This document shows, in pieces, positions 1-11,200 of a stretch of 64,000 nucleotides of DNA. Each line of letters opens with the position of its first letter. The first letter of the stretch is position 1. This DNA comes from Acinetobacter modestus. Lineage in GTDB: Bacteria; Pseudomonadota; Gammaproteobacteria; Pseudomonadales; Moraxellaceae. The notes under the pieces were generated by a model. That model made no database searches and had not been told where the DNA came from. It worked only from the letters and a program-made list of their open reading frames with translations. Position numbers and translations under genes: made by a program. The stretch spans positions 1 to 64,000 of the forward strand of contig NZ_BMDV01000005.1 of assembly GCF_014636095.1 (NCBI RefSeq), given 5' to 3'.

Positions 1-104
<104 letters not shown>

Positions 105-125
105 GTCCAATATTGTATTACATTC

Positions 126-151
126 AAATCGGAAGCTTCGGCTTTCGATTT
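126..151 (+). terminator. Hairpin between tuf and tRNA-Trp
   Basis: An 11-bp stem (AAATCGGAAGC with GCTTTCGATTT, one G-T wobble) closes on a TTCG tetraloop. No U-run follows, so it may be a weak terminator or a processing and stability hairpin separating the tuf mRNA from the tRNA precursor. The tRNA begins eight bases after it. Confidence 0.45.
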
Positions 152-158
152 GCTTAAT

Positions 159-234
159 AGGCTAGTAGTTCAATTGGTAGAGCGTCGGTCTCCAAAACCG
201 AATGTTGGGGGTTCGAGTCCCTCCTGGCCTGCCA
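159..234 (+). tRNA. tRNA-Trp (CCA anticodon)
   Basis: This is a 76-nt cloverleaf with encoded CCA. The acceptor stem is AGGCTAG with CTGGCCT (one T-G wobble), the discriminator base is G, and the anticodon CCA at 192-194 sits in the loop of a TCGGT/ACCGA stem. The T-loop is TTCGAGT. tRNA-Trp between tuf and secE is a conserved neighbourhood in gammaproteobacteria. Confidence 0.97.
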
Positions 235-275
235 CTTTTTTTAAATAAAAAAGCTTAATTCTGGCTAAGTTGTCA

Positions 276-281
276 TATAAT
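276..281 (+). promoter_or_regulatory. Possible -10 box of the secE-nusG promoter
   Basis: A perfect TATAAT lies 29 bp upstream of the secE ATG. No good -35 hexamer is found at 16-18 bp spacing (CTTAAT at 254-259 is the nearest), so this is a tentative promoter. The tRNA-Trp ends about 40 bp upstream, and read-through from tuf is also possible. Confidence 0.35.
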
Positions 282-310
282 AATTCGCGAATTCTACGAC
301 GAGTAAAAAA

Positions 311-751
311 ATGTCGAATGATAAATCGCGTGACGCATTAAGCGACGCGCCAATCCCTCAAAGAAATAATGCTGCAGAAGTTATAAATGCAAGTTCTCCA
401 CTTGATATTGTCTTGTGGTTAATTGCAATTGTTTTGTTAGTTGGTTCAGCATTGGTAAATCAACATTTACCAGCCTATTGGGCACCTGCAAATGATATTT
501 GGGTGCGCGTTGGGGTAATTTTGGCTTGTGTCGTTGTCGCTTTAGGTTTATTATACGCCACCCATCAAGGCAAAGGCTTTGTGCGTTTGTTGCAAGATGC
601 GCGAATTGAACTGCGTCGAGTGACCTGGCCAACAAAACAAGAGACGATCACGACATCGTGGCAAGTGCTTTTGGTTGTGGTTGTTGCATCATTGGTTTTA
701 TGGTGTTTCGATTACGGGTTAGGTTGGTTTATTAAGTTAATTATCGGGTAA
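311..751 (+). CDS. secE: Preprotein translocase subunit SecE
   Basis: This is the small clamp subunit of the inner-membrane SecYEG channel. The 146-aa protein has two hydrophobic segments at about residues 33-51 and 63-82, then an amphipathic stretch ([17 protein letters not shown]) that is the signature of SecE, and a C-terminal transmembrane helix. This is the three-helix form seen in E. coli rather than the one-helix form of many other bacteria. nusG starts 8 bp after the stop, as in most bacteria, so the two are almost certainly co-transcribed. Confidence 0.96.
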   Translation: MSNDKSRDALSDAPIPQRNNAAEVINASSPLDIVLWLIAIVLLVGSALVNQHLPAYWAPANDIWVRVGVILACVVVALGLLYATHQGKGFVRLLQDARIELRRVTWPTKQETITTSWQVLLVVVVASLVLWCFDYGLGWFIKLIIG

Positions 752-758
752 GAGTGCG

Positions 759-1292
759 ATGAAACGTTGGTATATTATTCATGCCTATTCAGGTTTTGAA
801 AAACAAGTGATGCGTTCACTTAATGACCGAATCCAGCGCAGCACTGTTGCTGATAGTTTTGGTGAAGTCCTTGTTCCTACTGAAGAAGTAGTGGAAATGA
901 AGGATGGTAAGAAGCGTAAGTCTGAGCGTAAATTCTTTCCTGGCTATGTATTAGTCGAAATGGAAATGAATGATGATACTTGGCACATCGTTAAAGAGTG
1001 TCCAAAGGTTCTAGGTTTTATTGGTGGTACACCAGAAAAACCAGCGCCAATTTCTCAACGTGAAGCTGATGCAATTCTTGCGCGTGTACGTAATACAGGT
1101 GAAGCACCTCGTCCTAAGACAATGTTTGAGCCTGGTGAAGAATTACTCGTAGTTGATGGTCCGTTCACTGACTTTAAAGGGGTCGTGGAGGAAGTACAAT
1201 ACGAAAAGTCACGTTTAACGTTGACGATTAATGTATTTAATCGACCAACGCAAGTTGAACTCGAGTTTCGACAAGTCGAAAAAACGATTTAA
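759..1292 (+). CDS. nusG: Transcription termination/antitermination factor NusG
   Basis: NusG binds RNA polymerase and links it to Rho or to ribosomal protein S10. The 177-aa length is typical. The N-terminal NGN domain opens with [16 protein letters not shown] and contains the [10 protein letters not shown] core. The C-terminal KOW domain carries [16 protein letters not shown] at about residues 128-143. It follows secE by 7 bp and precedes the L11 operon. A 112-bp gap with hairpins separates it from rplK. Confidence 0.97.
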   Translation: MKRWYIIHAYSGFEKQVMRSLNDRIQRSTVADSFGEVLVPTEEVVEMKDGKKRKSERKFFPGYVLVEMEMNDDTWHIVKECPKVLGFIGGTPEKPAPISQREADAILARVRNTGEAPRPKTMFEPGEELLVVDGPFTDFKGVVEEVQYEKSRLTLTINVFNRPTQVELEFRQVEKTI

Positions 1293-1311
1293 TTTGAGTT
1301 GGTTGGTAAGC

Positions 1312-1365
1312 GCCCGATTTGATCGGGCATTGTTGTTCTAACACTTCGGTGTTGTTTAATTTTTT
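1312..1365 (+). terminator. Tandem hairpins between nusG and rplK
   Basis: The first hairpin (1312-1328) pairs GCCCGAT with ATCGGGC across a 3-nt loop. The second (1340-1353) pairs AACAC with GTGTT across TTCG and is followed by GTTTAATTTTTT. Together they look like a leaky intrinsic terminator that ends the secE-nusG message or attenuates transcription into the L11 operon. The following GC-rich stretch (about 1366-1398) lies where L1 binds its own mRNA leader in other bacteria; that role is only inferred. Confidence 0.55.
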
Positions 1366-1404
1366 GGGGAGCCTGACGGCGTCTGTACCCAGAGGTAATT
1401 TTCA

Positions 1405-1833
1405 ATGGCTAAGAAGATTGACGGCTATATCAAGCTGCAAGTTCCAGCTGGTAAAGCAAATCCATCTCCACCAATTGGTCCTGCTTTAGGTCAACGTGGT
1501 GTAAACATCATGGCATTCTGTAAAGAATTCAATGCTGCTACACAAAAACTTGAAGTTGGTTTGCCAATTCCTGTCGTGATCACTGTGTACAACGATAAGT
1601 CGTTCACATTCATCATGAAAACTCCACCTGCATCTATTCTTCTTAAGAAAGCTGCTGGTATTCAAAAGGGTTCTTCTGTACCTAACAAAACTAAAGTTGG
1701 TAAGTTGACTCGTGCTCAATTAGAAGAAATCGCGACTACTAAAGAACCAGACTTAACTGGTGCTGATTTAGACGCTCGTGTGCGTACCATCGCTGGTTCT
1801 GCACGTTCTATGGGCTTGGAAGTGGAGCTATAA
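1405..1833 (+). CDS. rplK: 50S ribosomal protein L11
   Basis: L11 is part of the GTPase-associated centre of the 50S subunit and is needed for the RelA response. The protein is 142 aa, the standard length. It has the N-terminal [16 protein letters not shown] motif that contacts release factors and thiostrepton, and a C-terminal rRNA-binding domain ending RSMGLEVEL. rplA starts 3 bp after its stop, so the two are translated as one L11 operon, which L1 normally represses. Confidence 0.98.
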   Translation: MAKKIDGYIKLQVPAGKANPSPPIGPALGQRGVNIMAFCKEFNAATQKLEVGLPIPVVITVYNDKSFTFIMKTPPASILLKKAAGIQKGSSVPNKTKVGKLTRAQLEEIATTKEPDLTGADLDARVRTIAGSARSMGLEVEL

Positions 1834-1836
1834 GAC

Positions 1837-2532
1837 ATGGCAAAGTTAACTAAACGTCAAAAAGCCATTGCTGCTGCTGTAGAAGCAAACAAAGTTTATA
1901 CTTTGGAAGAAGCAGTACAAGTTCTTAACAGCCTTCCAGCTGCGAAGTTCAAAGAATCATTAGACATCTCTGTAAACCTTGGTGTTGATCCACGTAAATC
2001 TGATCAGGTTGTTCGTGGTGCGACGACTTTACCTGCAGGTACAGGTAAAACTGTACGTGTAGCAGTATTTGCGCAAGGTGCTGCTGCTGAAGCTGCAAAA
2101 GAAGCTGGTGCAGATGTTGTTGGATTTGATGACCTTGCTGAAAGCATTCAAGGTGGAAATCTTGATTTCGACGTAGTTATTGCTGCTCCTGATGCAATGC
2201 GCGTTGTTGGTAAGTTAGGTACAATTCTTGGTCCACGTGGCTTAATGCCAAACCCTAAAGTGGGTACAGTGACTCCAGATGTTGCTAATGCAGTTAAAAA
2301 TGCGAAATCTGGTCAGGCACGTTACCGTGTAGACAAGGGTGGTATCATCCATGCTGCAATCGGTCAACTTGGCTTTAGCGAAGAAGCTGTGCGTCAAAAC
2401 GTTGAAACTTTAATTGCAGATTTAAAACGTTTAAAACCTGCAACTTCTAAAGGTGTATACGTTAAGAAGATCACTTTGAGCTCAACTATGGGTCCTGGTT
2501 TGATCGTTGACGTAAACAACGTTTCTAAGTAA
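1837..2532 (+). CDS. rplA: 50S ribosomal protein L1
   Basis: L1 forms the mobile L1 stalk near the E site and acts as translational repressor of the L11 operon in well-studied bacteria. The 231-aa protein has the family segments [16 protein letters not shown] near residue 46 and [18 protein letters not shown] near residue 132. It begins 3 bp after rplK, consistent with translational coupling. The 246-bp leader of rplJ follows. Confidence 0.98.
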   Translation: MAKLTKRQKAIAAAVEANKVYTLEEAVQVLNSLPAAKFKESLDISVNLGVDPRKSDQVVRGATTLPAGTGKTVRVAVFAQGAAAEAAKEAGADVVGFDDLAESIQGGNLDFDVVIAAPDAMRVVGKLGTILGPRGLMPNPKVGTVTPDVANAVKNAKSGQARYRVDKGGIIHAAIGQLGFSEEAVRQNVETLIADLKRLKPATSKGVYVKKITLSSTMGPGLIVDVNNVSK

Positions 2533-2778
2533 TTAGAAAGAATTTTGAAGCCTTAGATTTTTTCATTGGAAAAATCTAAGCAAACTTTGAATTGATAAAT
2601 GAAGGTTTATCAGCGTCAAAGACCTCAGGCGAGGCAGGTTTTAGGATTTGCTTCTTAAAATACCAGTCTGAGTAGACGCGGTGGTGTGATTTGTTGCTCC
2701 TCCGCGTGTAAGTCGAAAGACTTACGAATTGGGAGTGTACCTATGTAGGTACATAAATCACCGTTAGGAGGTTTTACA
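2533..2778 (+). promoter_or_regulatory. rplJ leader region (L10 mRNA leader)
   Basis: This 246-bp gap holds no ORF but three clear hairpins. At 2552-2580, CTTAGATTTTT pairs with AAAAATCTAAG. At 2708-2725, GTAAGTC-GAAA-GACTTAC is a GNRA-loop stem. At 2737-2752, GTACCT pairs with AGGTAC. The ribosome-binding site AGGAGG lies just before the rplJ ATG. In E. coli and many other bacteria the L10-L12 complex binds this leader to repress rplJL. Position and foldedness fit that role, but I have not matched the kink-turn consensus base by base. Confidence 0.7.
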
Positions 2779-3285
2779 ATGGCTCTTCTTATCGAAGACA
2801 AAAAACAGATCGTTGCTGAAGTAACTGAAGTTGCTTCTACAGCGTTCGCTGCCGTTGTTGCTGACTACCAAGGTTTAACGGTTGAGCAATTAACTGCTCT
2901 TCGTGTTGAAGCTCGTAAACTAGGTGTTGCTACACGTGTTGTACGTAATACTTTAGCTAAACGTGCTCTTCAAGATACGCAATTCTCTATCTTGAATGAC
3001 AATCTTGTTGGTCCAACAATCTTAGCATTCTCAACTTCTGAAGACGATATGGGTGCAGCTGCACGCTTGTTCGAAGAATTTGCTAAAACTAACAAAGCAT
3101 TTGAATTAAAAGCTGCTGCATTTGACGGCAAACTTTATCAAGGTGAAGAAGTTAGTATTATTGCAAACCTTCCGAACCACGAAAAAGCGCTTACTATGCT
3201 TGCCTCTGTTCTTCAAGCTCCTATTTCGAAATTGGGTCGCTTACTTACAGCGCTCCAAGAGAAAAACGAGTCAGAAGCTGCTTAA
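2779..3285 (+). CDS. rplJ: 50S ribosomal protein L10
   Basis: L10 anchors the L7/L12 dimers to the ribosomal stalk. The 168-aa protein contains the N-terminal rRNA-binding part with VADYQGLTVEQLTALR and RVVRNTLAKRAL, and ends in the helical L12-binding tail (SKLGRLLTALQEKNESEAA). A strong AGGAGG lies about 8 bp before the ATG. rplL follows after 48 bp. Confidence 0.98.
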   Translation: MALLIEDKKQIVAEVTEVASTAFAAVVADYQGLTVEQLTALRVEARKLGVATRVVRNTLAKRALQDTQFSILNDNLVGPTILAFSTSEDDMGAAARLFEEFAKTNKAFELKAAAFDGKLYQGEEVSIIANLPNHEKALTMLASVLQAPISKLGRLLTALQEKNESEAA

Positions 3286-3333
3286 GCTTAAATCTACTTT
3301 CACACCATTCAATATCCATTTGGAGTTATTCTC

Positions 3334-3699
3334 ATGGCTTTAACAAACGAACAAATCTTAGACGCAGTTGCTGAATTAAAAGTTATCGAACTTGTTGACT
3401 TAATCAAAGCATTTGAAGAGCGTTTTAACGTATCTGCTGCTGCTGTAGCTGTAGCTGCTGGTCCTGCTGCTGCTGCGGTTGAAGAACAAACTGAATTCAA
3501 CGTTGAGTTGACTTCTTTCGGTGCTAACAAAGTTGCTGTAATTAAAGCAGTTCGTGAAGCTACTGGCCTTGGTCTTAAAGAAGCTAAAGATCTTGTTGAA
3601 GGCGCTCCTGCAGTTCTTAAAGAAGGCGTTTCTAAAGAAGAAGGCGAAGAACTTAAGAAGAAGCTTGAAGAAGCTGGTGCTACAGTTACACTTAAGTAA
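3334..3699 (+). CDS. rplL: 50S ribosomal protein L7/L12
   Basis: L7/L12 is the multicopy stalk protein that recruits translational GTPases. The 121-aa protein has an N-terminal dimerisation helix, an Ala-rich hinge ([18 protein letters not shown], residues about 35-52) and the compact C-terminal domain with [20 protein letters not shown]. rplJ is 48 bp upstream. Two stem-loops directly downstream probably set the ratio between ribosomal-protein and RNA-polymerase transcripts. Confidence 0.98.
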   Translation: MALTNEQILDAVAELKVIELVDLIKAFEERFNVSAAAVAVAAGPAAAAVEEQTEFNVELTSFGANKVAVIKAVREATGLGLKEAKDLVEGAPAVLKEGVSKEEGEELKKKLEEAGATVTLK

Positions 3700-3707
3700 T
3701 GCTGTAG

Positions 3708-3772
3708 GGAGTCGATTTTTTCAAAATCGGCTCCAAAAAATGGCTGATGGCTCTTGGGTCATCAGCCTTTTT
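3708..3772 (+). terminator. Attenuator between rplL and rpoB
   Basis: There are two consecutive hairpins. At 3708-3734, GGAGTCGATTTT pairs with AAAATCGGCTCC (12 bp). At 3742-3767, GGCTGATG pairs with CATCAGCC, followed by TTTTT. The second is a standard intrinsic terminator. In E. coli a partial terminator at this position reduces rpoBC transcription relative to rplJL, and the same job is inferred here. Confidence 0.8.
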
Positions 3773-3848
3773 GCGTTACAATAATCGGCTCGTTTTTTGA
3801 TAGTTTTACGTTTATTGTGCGTATTATTTAAACAAAATTCATGAAATC

Positions 3849-3896
3849 AAACGCTTACCAATATTTTTTTGCTTATAAAAATATTGTTAAGCGTTT
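3849..3896 (+). promoter_or_regulatory. Long stem-loop in the rpoB leader (possible RNase III site)
   Basis: AAACGCTTA pairs perfectly with TAAGCGTTT. After one mismatch the stem continues as CAATATTTTT with AAAAATATTG, giving about 19 bp in all with a short loop. No U-run follows, so it is not a terminator. E. coli has an RNase III processing stem between rplL and rpoB, and this stem is a candidate equivalent. The rest of 3773-4008 is AT-rich with no ORF. Confidence 0.55.
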
Positions 3897-4008
3897 TAAT
3901 ACCACTAAAAATTGCAGCATTTGTAAACAGTGGTGGCCATATCGGCCTGCGTAATTCCTTCTAGACCCGTTCTGCAGGCGGGTTTAGTTTACTTTCCGAG
4001 GACTCCAG

Positions 4009-7000
4009 ATGGCATACTCATATACCGAAAAGAAACGGATCCGTAAGAATTTTGGTAAATTGCCCCACGTAATGGAAGCACCGTACTTACTGTCGATTCA
4101 GGTCGATTCGTACCGTACATTCTTACAAGGCGGTAAAACTCCAAAAAATCGCGAAGATATCGGTCTCCAAGCCGCATTTCGTTCAGTTTTTCCTATTGAA
4201 AGTTATTCTGGCAATGCTGCTTTAGAATTTGTTGAGTATAGTCTTGGTAAGCCTGAGTTTGACGTACGTGAATGTATTTTACGTGGTTCAACTTATGCAG
4301 CACCAATGCGCGTAAAAATTCGTTTGATCATTAAAGATCGTGAAACGAAATCAATTAAAGACGTTCGTGAACAAGAAGTTTACATGGGTGAAATGCCACT
4401 CATGACCGATAACGGTACTTTCGTTATCAACGGTACTGAGCGTGTCATCGTATCTCAATTACACCGTTCACCAGGTGTATTCTTTGACCATGACAAGGGT
4501 AAAACCCACTCAAGTGGTAAAGTGTTGTATTCAGCACGTATTATTCCTTACCGTGGTTCATGGTTAGATTTTGAATTTGATGCTAAAGATTTAGTATTCG
4601 TACGTATTGACCGTCGTCGTAAGCTGCTTGCAACGGTGATTCTACGTGCCTTGAATTACAGCAATGAACAAATCTTGAATTTGTTCTACGAAAAAGTACC
4701 TGTATATCTTGATATGGGTAGCTATCAAATTGATCTTGTTCCAGATCGCTTACGTGGTGAAATGGCACAATTTGATATCTTAGACAATGATGGTAAAGCG
4801 ATCGTTGAACAAGGTAAACGTATTAATGCACGTCACGTACGTCAAATGGAAGCTGCGAACTTAGCCAAGCTTTCTGTACCTGATGAATATTTATATGAGC
4901 GTATTACAGCTGAAGATATCACACTGAAAAGTGGTGATGTGATTCCTGCGAATACCGTTCTTAGCCATGACATCATGGTGAAGATCGCTGAAGGTGGTGT
5001 TAAACAGTTTAACATCCTGTTTACGAACGACATCGATCGTGGTCCTTTCGTTGCAGATACATTGCGTGCGGATACAACAACAGGTCGTGAAGAAGCACTT
5101 GTTGAAATCTATAAAGTAATGCGTCCAGGTGAACCACCAACGAAAGAAGCTGCTGAAAACTTATTCAACAACTTATTCTTCTCTTCTGAGCGTTATGACC
5201 TTTCTCCAGTAGGTCGTATGAAGTTCAACCGTCGTTTGGGTCGTCCTTACGAAGTGGGTACAGACCAGAAGTCACGTGAAGTTGAAGGTATTCTGTCACA
5301 CGACGATATTATTGATGTATTACGTACATTAGTAGAAATTCGTAACGGTAAAGGTGAAGTCGACGATATCGATCACTTGGGTAACCGTCGTGTACGTTCT
5401 GTGGGTGAAATGACAGAAAACCAATTCCGTGTTGGTTTAGTGCGTGTTGAACGTGCTGTTAAAGAGCGTTTAAGCCAAGCAGAAACAGATAACTTGTCTC
5501 CACAAGATTTAATCAACGCAAAACCAGTTGCTGCTGCAATCAAAGAATTCTTTGGTTCAAGCCAATTGTCTCAGTTCATGGACCAAAACAATCCATTGTC
5601 TGAGATTACACACAAACGTCGTGTATCTGCGCTTGGTCCTGGTGGTTTGACACGTGAACGTGCGGGTTTCGAAGTACGTGACGTACATCAAACTCACTAC
5701 GGTCGTGTTTGTCCAATTGAAACGCCTGAAGGTCCAAACATTGGTTTGATCAACTCGCTTTCTGTCTATGCAAAAGCGAATGACTTTGGTTTCTTGGAAA
5801 CACCATACCGCAAAGTTGTTGATGGTCGTGTGACTGATGAAGTTGAATACTTATCTGCAATTGAAGAAGTAGGTACTGTCATTGCGCAGGCCGATTCTGC
5901 AGTGGATAAAGATGGTACGTTAACTGAAGAAATGGTTTCTGTACGTCATCAAGGTGACTTCGTTCGTATGTCGCCTGAGCGTGTAACGCATATGGACGTT
6001 TCTGCGCAACAGGTTGTATCTGTGGCAGCGTCATTGATTCCATTCCTTGAACACGATGATGCGAACCGTGCATTGATGGGTTCAAACATGCAACGTCAGG
6101 CTGTTCCTACCTTGCGTGCTGACAAGCCGCTTGTTGGTACAGGTATGGAAGCAAACGTAGCACGTGACTCAGGTGTATGTGTGATTGCAGACCGTGGTGG
6201 TGCGATTGAATATGTAGATGCCTCTCGTATCGTTATTCGTGTCAACGAAGATGAAATGATTGCGGGTGAAGCAGGCGTAGATATTTATAACCTGATCAAA
6301 TATACACGTTCAAACCAAAATACATGTATTAACCAAAATGTCATCGTGAACTTGGGCGACAAAGTTGCTCGTGGTGATATCTTGGCTGACGGTCCATCGA
6401 CTGACATGGGTGAACTTGCGCTAGGTCAAAACATGCGTGTCGCGTTCATGACATGGAACGGTTATAACTATGAAGACTCGATCTTACTTTCTGAGCGTGT
6501 TCTTCAAGAAGACCGTTTAACCTCGATTCACATTCAAGAATTGTCATGTGTAGCACGTGATACTAAGTTAGGTGCAGAAGAAATTACTGCCGATATTCCT
6601 AACGTTGGTGAAGCTGCACTGTCTAAATTGGATGAGTCAGGTATTGTTTATATCGGTGCTGAAGTGACTGCAGGTGACATCCTTGTTGGTAAGGTAACAC
6701 CTAAAGGTGAAACTCAGTTAACACCTGAAGAAAAATTACTTCGCGCAATCTTTGGTGAAAAAGCGGCTGACGTAAAAGACTCGTCTTTACGTGTTCCGTC
6801 TGGTACCAAAGGTACAGTGATTGACGTGCAAGTCTTCACACGTGATGGTTTAGAAAAAGATGAACGTGCTCAAGCAATTGAGAAAGCTCAGCTTGACGCA
6901 TACCGTAAAGACTTGAAAGAAGAATACAAAATCTTCGAAGAAGCAGCACGTGAACGTATTGTTCGTTTGTTGAAAGGTCAAGAATCTAACGGTGGTGGTT

Positions 7001-8097
7001 CAACTAAACGCGGTGACAAACTTTCTGAAGACGTATTGTCTGGTTTAGAGCTGGTTGATTTACTTGAAATTCAGCCAAATGATGAAGCAATTGCTGAGCG
7101 TTTAACTCAAATTCAAGTGTTCTTGAAAGAGAAGAGTTACGAGATTGACGAGAAGTTTGCTGAGAAGAAGCGTAAACTTTCTACAGGTGATGAGTTAACA
7201 ACTGGCGTATTGAAAGTTGTTAAGGTTTACCTTGCAGTTAAACGTCGTATCCAGCCTGGTGATAAGATGGCGGGTCGTCACGGTAACAAGGGTGTTGTAT
7301 CAAACATCTTGCCAGTTGAAGACATGCCACATGATGCGAATGGTGTACCAGTCGACATCGTATTGAACCCACTAGGTGTACCGTCACGTATGAACGTGGG
7401 TCAGATTCTTGAGACTCACTTGGGTATGGCGGCGAAAGGTCTTGGCGATAAGATCGAAAAAATGTTGAAAGAACAACGTACAGTGATTGAACTGCGTGAA
7501 TTCTTAGACAAGATTTATAACAAGGTCGGTGGTGAGCAGGAAGAGCTTGATAGCTTGACTGACGCAGAAATCTTGGCGCTTTCAGGTAACTTGCGTGCTG
7601 GTGTTCCATTAGCGACTCCTGTATTTGATGGTGCTGAAGAAAGCCAGATCAAAGACTTACTTGAGTTGGCAGACATTTCTCGTACAGGTCAAACAGTATT
7701 GTTTGATGGTCGTACAGGTGAACAGTTTGACCGTCCTGTAACTGTAGGTTACATGTACATGCTCAAATTGAACCACTTAGTTGATGACAAGATGCATGCG
7801 CGTTCAACAGGTTCTTACTCACTTGTGACTCAACAACCGCTTGGTGGTAAAGCACAATTCGGTGGTCAGCGTTTCGGTGAGATGGAAGTATGGGCACTTG
7901 AAGCATATGGTGCTGCATATACACTCCAAGAAATGCTTACAGTGAAGTCGGATGACGTCGAAGGTCGTACACGCATCTATAAGAATATTGTAGATGGAAA
8001 CCATTATATGGATCCGGGTATGCCTGAATCGTTCAACGTATTGACCAAAGAGATCCGTTCTTTAGGTATCAACATTGAACTGAAAAATGGTGACTAA
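4009..8097 (+). CDS. rpoB: DNA-directed RNA polymerase subunit beta
   Basis: This is the beta subunit of RNA polymerase, 1362 aa, the length known from Acinetobacter. The rifampicin region reads [20 protein letters not shown], with D525, H535 and S540 all in the wild-type sensitive form. The C-terminal end contains [20 protein letters not shown], which closes on the beta' clamp. It starts at ATG with GAGGACTC about 7 bp upstream. An unusual folded element lies between it and rpoC. Confidence 0.99.
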   Translation: MAYSYTEKKRIRKNFGKLPHVMEAPYLLSIQVDSYRTFLQGGKTPKNREDIGLQAAFRSVFPIESYSGNAALEFVEYSLGKPEFDVRECILRGSTYAAPMRVKIRLIIKDRETKSIKDVREQEVYMGEMPLMTDNGTFVINGTERVIVSQLHRSPGVFFDHDKGKTHSSGKVLYSARIIPYRGSWLDFEFDAKDLVFVRIDRRRKLLATVILRALNYSNEQILNLFYEKVPVYLDMGSYQIDLVPDRLRGEMAQFDILDNDGKAIVEQGKRINARHVRQMEAANLAKLSVPDEYLYERITAEDITLKSGDVIPANTVLSHDIMVKIAEGGVKQFNILFTNDIDRGPFVADTLRADTTTGREEALVEIYKVMRPGEPPTKEAAENLFNNLFFSSERYDLSPVGRMKFNRRLGRPYEVGTDQKSREVEGILSHDDIIDVLRTLVEIRNGKGEVDDIDHLGNRRVRSVGEMTENQFRVGLVRVERAVKERLSQAETDNLSPQDLINAKPVAAAIKEFFGSSQLSQFMDQNNPLSEITHKRRVSALGPGGLTRERAGFEVRDVHQTHYGRVCPIETPEGPNIGLINSLSVYAKANDFGFLETPYRKVVDGRVTDEVEYLSAIEEVGTVIAQADSAVDKDGTLTEEMVSVRHQGDFVRMSPERVTHMDVSAQQVVSVAASLIPFLEHDDANRALMGSNMQRQAVPTLRADKPLVGTGMEANVARDSGVCVIADRGGAIEYVDASRIVIRVNEDEMIAGEAGVDIYNLIKYTRSNQNTCINQNVIVNLGDKVARGDILADGPSTDMGELALGQNMRVAFMTWNGYNYEDSILLSERVLQEDRLTSIHIQELSCVARDTKLGAEEITADIPNVGEAALSKLDESGIVYIGAEVTAGDILVGKVTPKGETQLTPEEKLLRAIFGEKAADVKDSSLRVPSGTKGTVIDVQVFTRDGLEKDERAQAIEKAQLDAYRKDLKEEYKIFEEAARERIVRLLKGQESNGGGSTKRGDKLSEDVLSGLELVDLLEIQPNDEAIAERLTQIQVFLKEKSYEIDEKFAEKKRKLSTGDELTTGVLKVVKVYLAVKRRIQPGDKMAGRHGNKGVVSNILPVEDMPHDANGVPVDIVLNPLGVPSRMNVGQILETHLGMAAKGLGDKIEKMLKEQRTVIELREFLDKIYNKVGGEQEELDSLTDAEILALSGNLRAGVPLATPVFDGAEESQIKDLLELADISRTGQTVLFDGRTGEQFDRPVTVGYMYMLKLNHLVDDKMHARSTGSYSLVTQQPLGGKAQFGGQRFGEMEVWALEAYGAAYTLQEMLTVKSDDVEGRTRIYKNIVDGNHYMDPGMPESFNVLTKEIRSLGINIELKNGD

Positions 8098-8099
8098 AA

Positions 8100-8177
8100 A
8101 ATCTCCCCCAATCCCTCTTTAAGAAAGAGGGAAGAAAGGCTCCCTTTATAAAGGAGGCTTTAGGGGGATTCGAGATT
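8100..8177 (+). repeat. Palindromic intergenic element between rpoB and rpoC
   Basis: The element folds as a nested structure. An outer stem pairs AATCTC (8100-8105) with GAGATT (8172-8177), and CCCC with GGGG. Inside are CCCTCTTT-AAG-AAAGAGGG (8113-8131) and an imperfect CTCCCTTT/AAAGGAG hairpin (about 8141-8156). It has the look of a dispersed REP-like intergenic repeat, and I recall similar C-rich palindromes scattered in Acinetobacter genomes, but its copy number cannot be shown from this window. It lies in the 153-bp rpoB-rpoC spacer. Confidence 0.5.
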
Positions 8178-8250
8178 CCCAAATTTCAGTAAAAACAATA
8201 TTTGTGACCCAGTCGGAAGAGCGTAGCTCCCCGACACACGGAGAAAAAAA

Positions 8251-11200
8251 TTGAAAGACTTGCTCGATATCATGCGTAAGAAAACGGATTCAGAAGGTCA
8301 TGCACCTGTTGAATTTGACCGTATCCGTATTGGTCTTGCGTCACCAGAGATGATTAAGTCATGGTCTCACGGTGAAGTTAAAAAGCCTGAAACCATTAAC
8401 TACCGTACTTTTAAACCTGAACGTGATGGTTTGTTCTGTGCCAAAATCTTTGGTCCAGTAAAAGATTATGAATGCTTGTGTGGTAAATACAAGCGTATGA
8501 AATATAAAGGCGTCATTTGTGAAAAATGTGGCGTTGAAGTAACGACTGCTAAAGTTCGTCGTGAACGTATGGGTCATATTGATCTTGCTTCTCCAGTTGC
8601 ACACATCTGGTTCTTGAAATCATTACCGAGCCGTATCGGTTTACTGCTTGATATGACATTACGTGATATCGAACGTGTATTGTATTTCGAATCTTATGTT
8701 GTTACTGATCCTGGTATGACTCCGTTTGAAAAGTATCAACTTTTAACAGACGAAGAATACTACAATGCACTTGAAGAACACGGTGATGAATTCACTGCGA
8801 AAATGGGTGCAGAAGCAGTTCAGGATTTATTAAAAGATATCGATCTTGAAGCTGAGATTGCACGTTTACGTGAAGAAATTCCACAAACAACCTCTGAGAC
8901 GAAACTTAAAAAAGCGTCTAAGCGTTTGAAGTTGATGGAAGCTTTCAAAGATTCGAACAACAAGCCTGAATGGATGGTGATGAATGTACTGCCAGTACTT
9001 CCACCAGACTTACGTCCGCTTGTACCACTTGAAGGTGGTCGTTTCGCGACTTCAGACTTGAACGATTTATATCGTCGTGTGATCAACCGTAACAACCGTT
9101 TGAAGCGTCTTCTTGACCTTGCTGCACCAGATATCATCGTACGTAACGAAAAACGTATGTTACAAGAGTCTGTTGATGCGTTGCTTGATAACGGTCGTCG
9201 TGGTCGTGCAATTACAGGTTCGAACAAACGTCCGTTGAAATCTTTGGCAGATATGATCAAAGGTAAACAAGGTCGTTTCCGTCAAAACTTACTTGGTAAG
9301 CGTGTTGACTATTCAGGTCGTTCGGTGATTACCGTTGGTCCTACTTTACGTCTTCACCAATGTGGTCTTCCGAAGAAGATGGCACTTGAACTCTTCAAGC
9401 CATTTATTTTCGCGAAACTACAAGCATCTGGCCAAGCAACAACCATTAAAGCTGCGAAGAAAATGGTTGAGCGCGAGACGCCGGAAGTTTGGGACGTTCT
9501 TGCTTCTGTAATTCGTCAACATCCAGTCATGTTGAACCGTGCGCCAACACTTCACCGTCTAGGTCTTCAAGCATTTGAACCTATTCTGATCGAAGGTAAG
9601 GCAATCCGTCTTCACCCACTCGTATGTGCTGCGTTTAACGCCGACTTCGATGGTGACCAAATGGCGGTACACGTTCCATTGACATTGGAAGCACAGTTAG
9701 AAGCACGTGCGTTGATGATGTCGACCAACAACATCTTGTCACCTGCAAACGGTGAGCCGATCATCGTTCCTTCTCAGGACGTGGTCTTGGGTCTTTACTA
9801 CATCACTCGTGATGCGGTAAATGCCAAAGGTGAAGGCATGGTGTTTGCGGATACGCATGAAGTTAACCGTGCGTTAGCGACGGGTAAAGTTGCGATCCAT
9901 GCACGCGTAAAAGTACGTGTACACCAAACTGTTATCGATGAAAACGGTAACCGTGAAAAGCAAACTATCATTGTTGACACAACACCTGGTCGTTGCTTGT
10001 TATGGGAAGTTGTTCCACAAGGTTTAAGCTTTGAATCGATCAACCTTGAGATGACCAAGAAAAACATCTCGAAGTTAATCAACTCTTGCTACCGTAAACT
10101 TGGTTTGAAAGATACAGTTATCTTCGCTGACCAATTGATGTATTTGGGCTTCCGTCAAGCGACGCGTTCAGGTGTATCTGTTGGTATGGAAGATATGTTA
10201 ATTCCACCAACCAAGCATACGATTATCGATAAAGCTGAAACAGAAGTTCGTGAAATCGAACAACAGTTTGAGCAAGGTTTCGTAACTGCGGGTGAGCGTT
10301 ATAACAAAGTTGTCGATATCTGGGCGCGTACAAACGACCAAGTAGCGAAAGCGATGATGGATAACTTGTCTTATACACTTGTGAAAAACAAACAAGGTGA
10401 AGACGAGAAACAGAAATCATTCAACTCGATTTACATGATGTCTGACTCGGGTGCCCGTGGTAGTGCGGCGCAGATTCGTCAGCTTGCGGGTATGCGTGGT
10501 TTGATGGCGAAGCCGGATGGCTCGATCATTGAGACCCCAATTAAAGCGAACTTCCGTGAAGGTTTGACGGTACTTCAGTACTTCATCTCGACACACGGTG
10601 CGCGTAAAGGTTTGGCCGATACCGCATTGAAAACTGCGAACTCGGGTTACTTGACACGTCGTCTTGTAGACGTAGCACAAGATTTAGTAATTACTGAGTC
10701 TGACTGTGGTACAGCGGGTGGCCTAGTGATGACACCATTCATTCAAGGTGGTGACGTTATTGAACCATTACGCGATCGCGTATTAGGTCGTGTAACTGCT
10801 GAAGATGTACGTCGTGCATCTGATGATGAAGTTGTACTTCCACGTGGTACGTTAATTGACGAGAAAATTGCTGCTCAGCTTGAAGAAGCGGGTGTCGATG
10901 AAGTGAAAGTACGTTCAGTTATCGCATGTGAATCAACATTCGGTGTATGTGCGCGTTGTTATGGTCGTGACCTTGCACGTGGTCACTTGGTGAACCCAGG
11001 TGAATCAGTGGGTGTAATGGCTGCACAATCAATTGGTGAGCCTGGTACACAGTTAACGATGCGTACCTTCCACGTGGGTGGTGCTGCAAGCCGAACGTCT
11101 GCTGCAAACAGTGTTCAAGTACGTAACAAAGGTACTGTACGTTTCCACAACGTGAAAACTGTACAACATGCCAAAGGTCACTTAGTGTCAGTTTCACGTT

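Noticed and set aside
7238-7609. Antisense 123-codon ORF inside rpoB, and similar long antisense ORFs inside rpoC, infB and recN
   Set aside because: They mirror codon bias of the sense genes, have no ribosome sites or family motifs, and overlap essential conserved genes completely.
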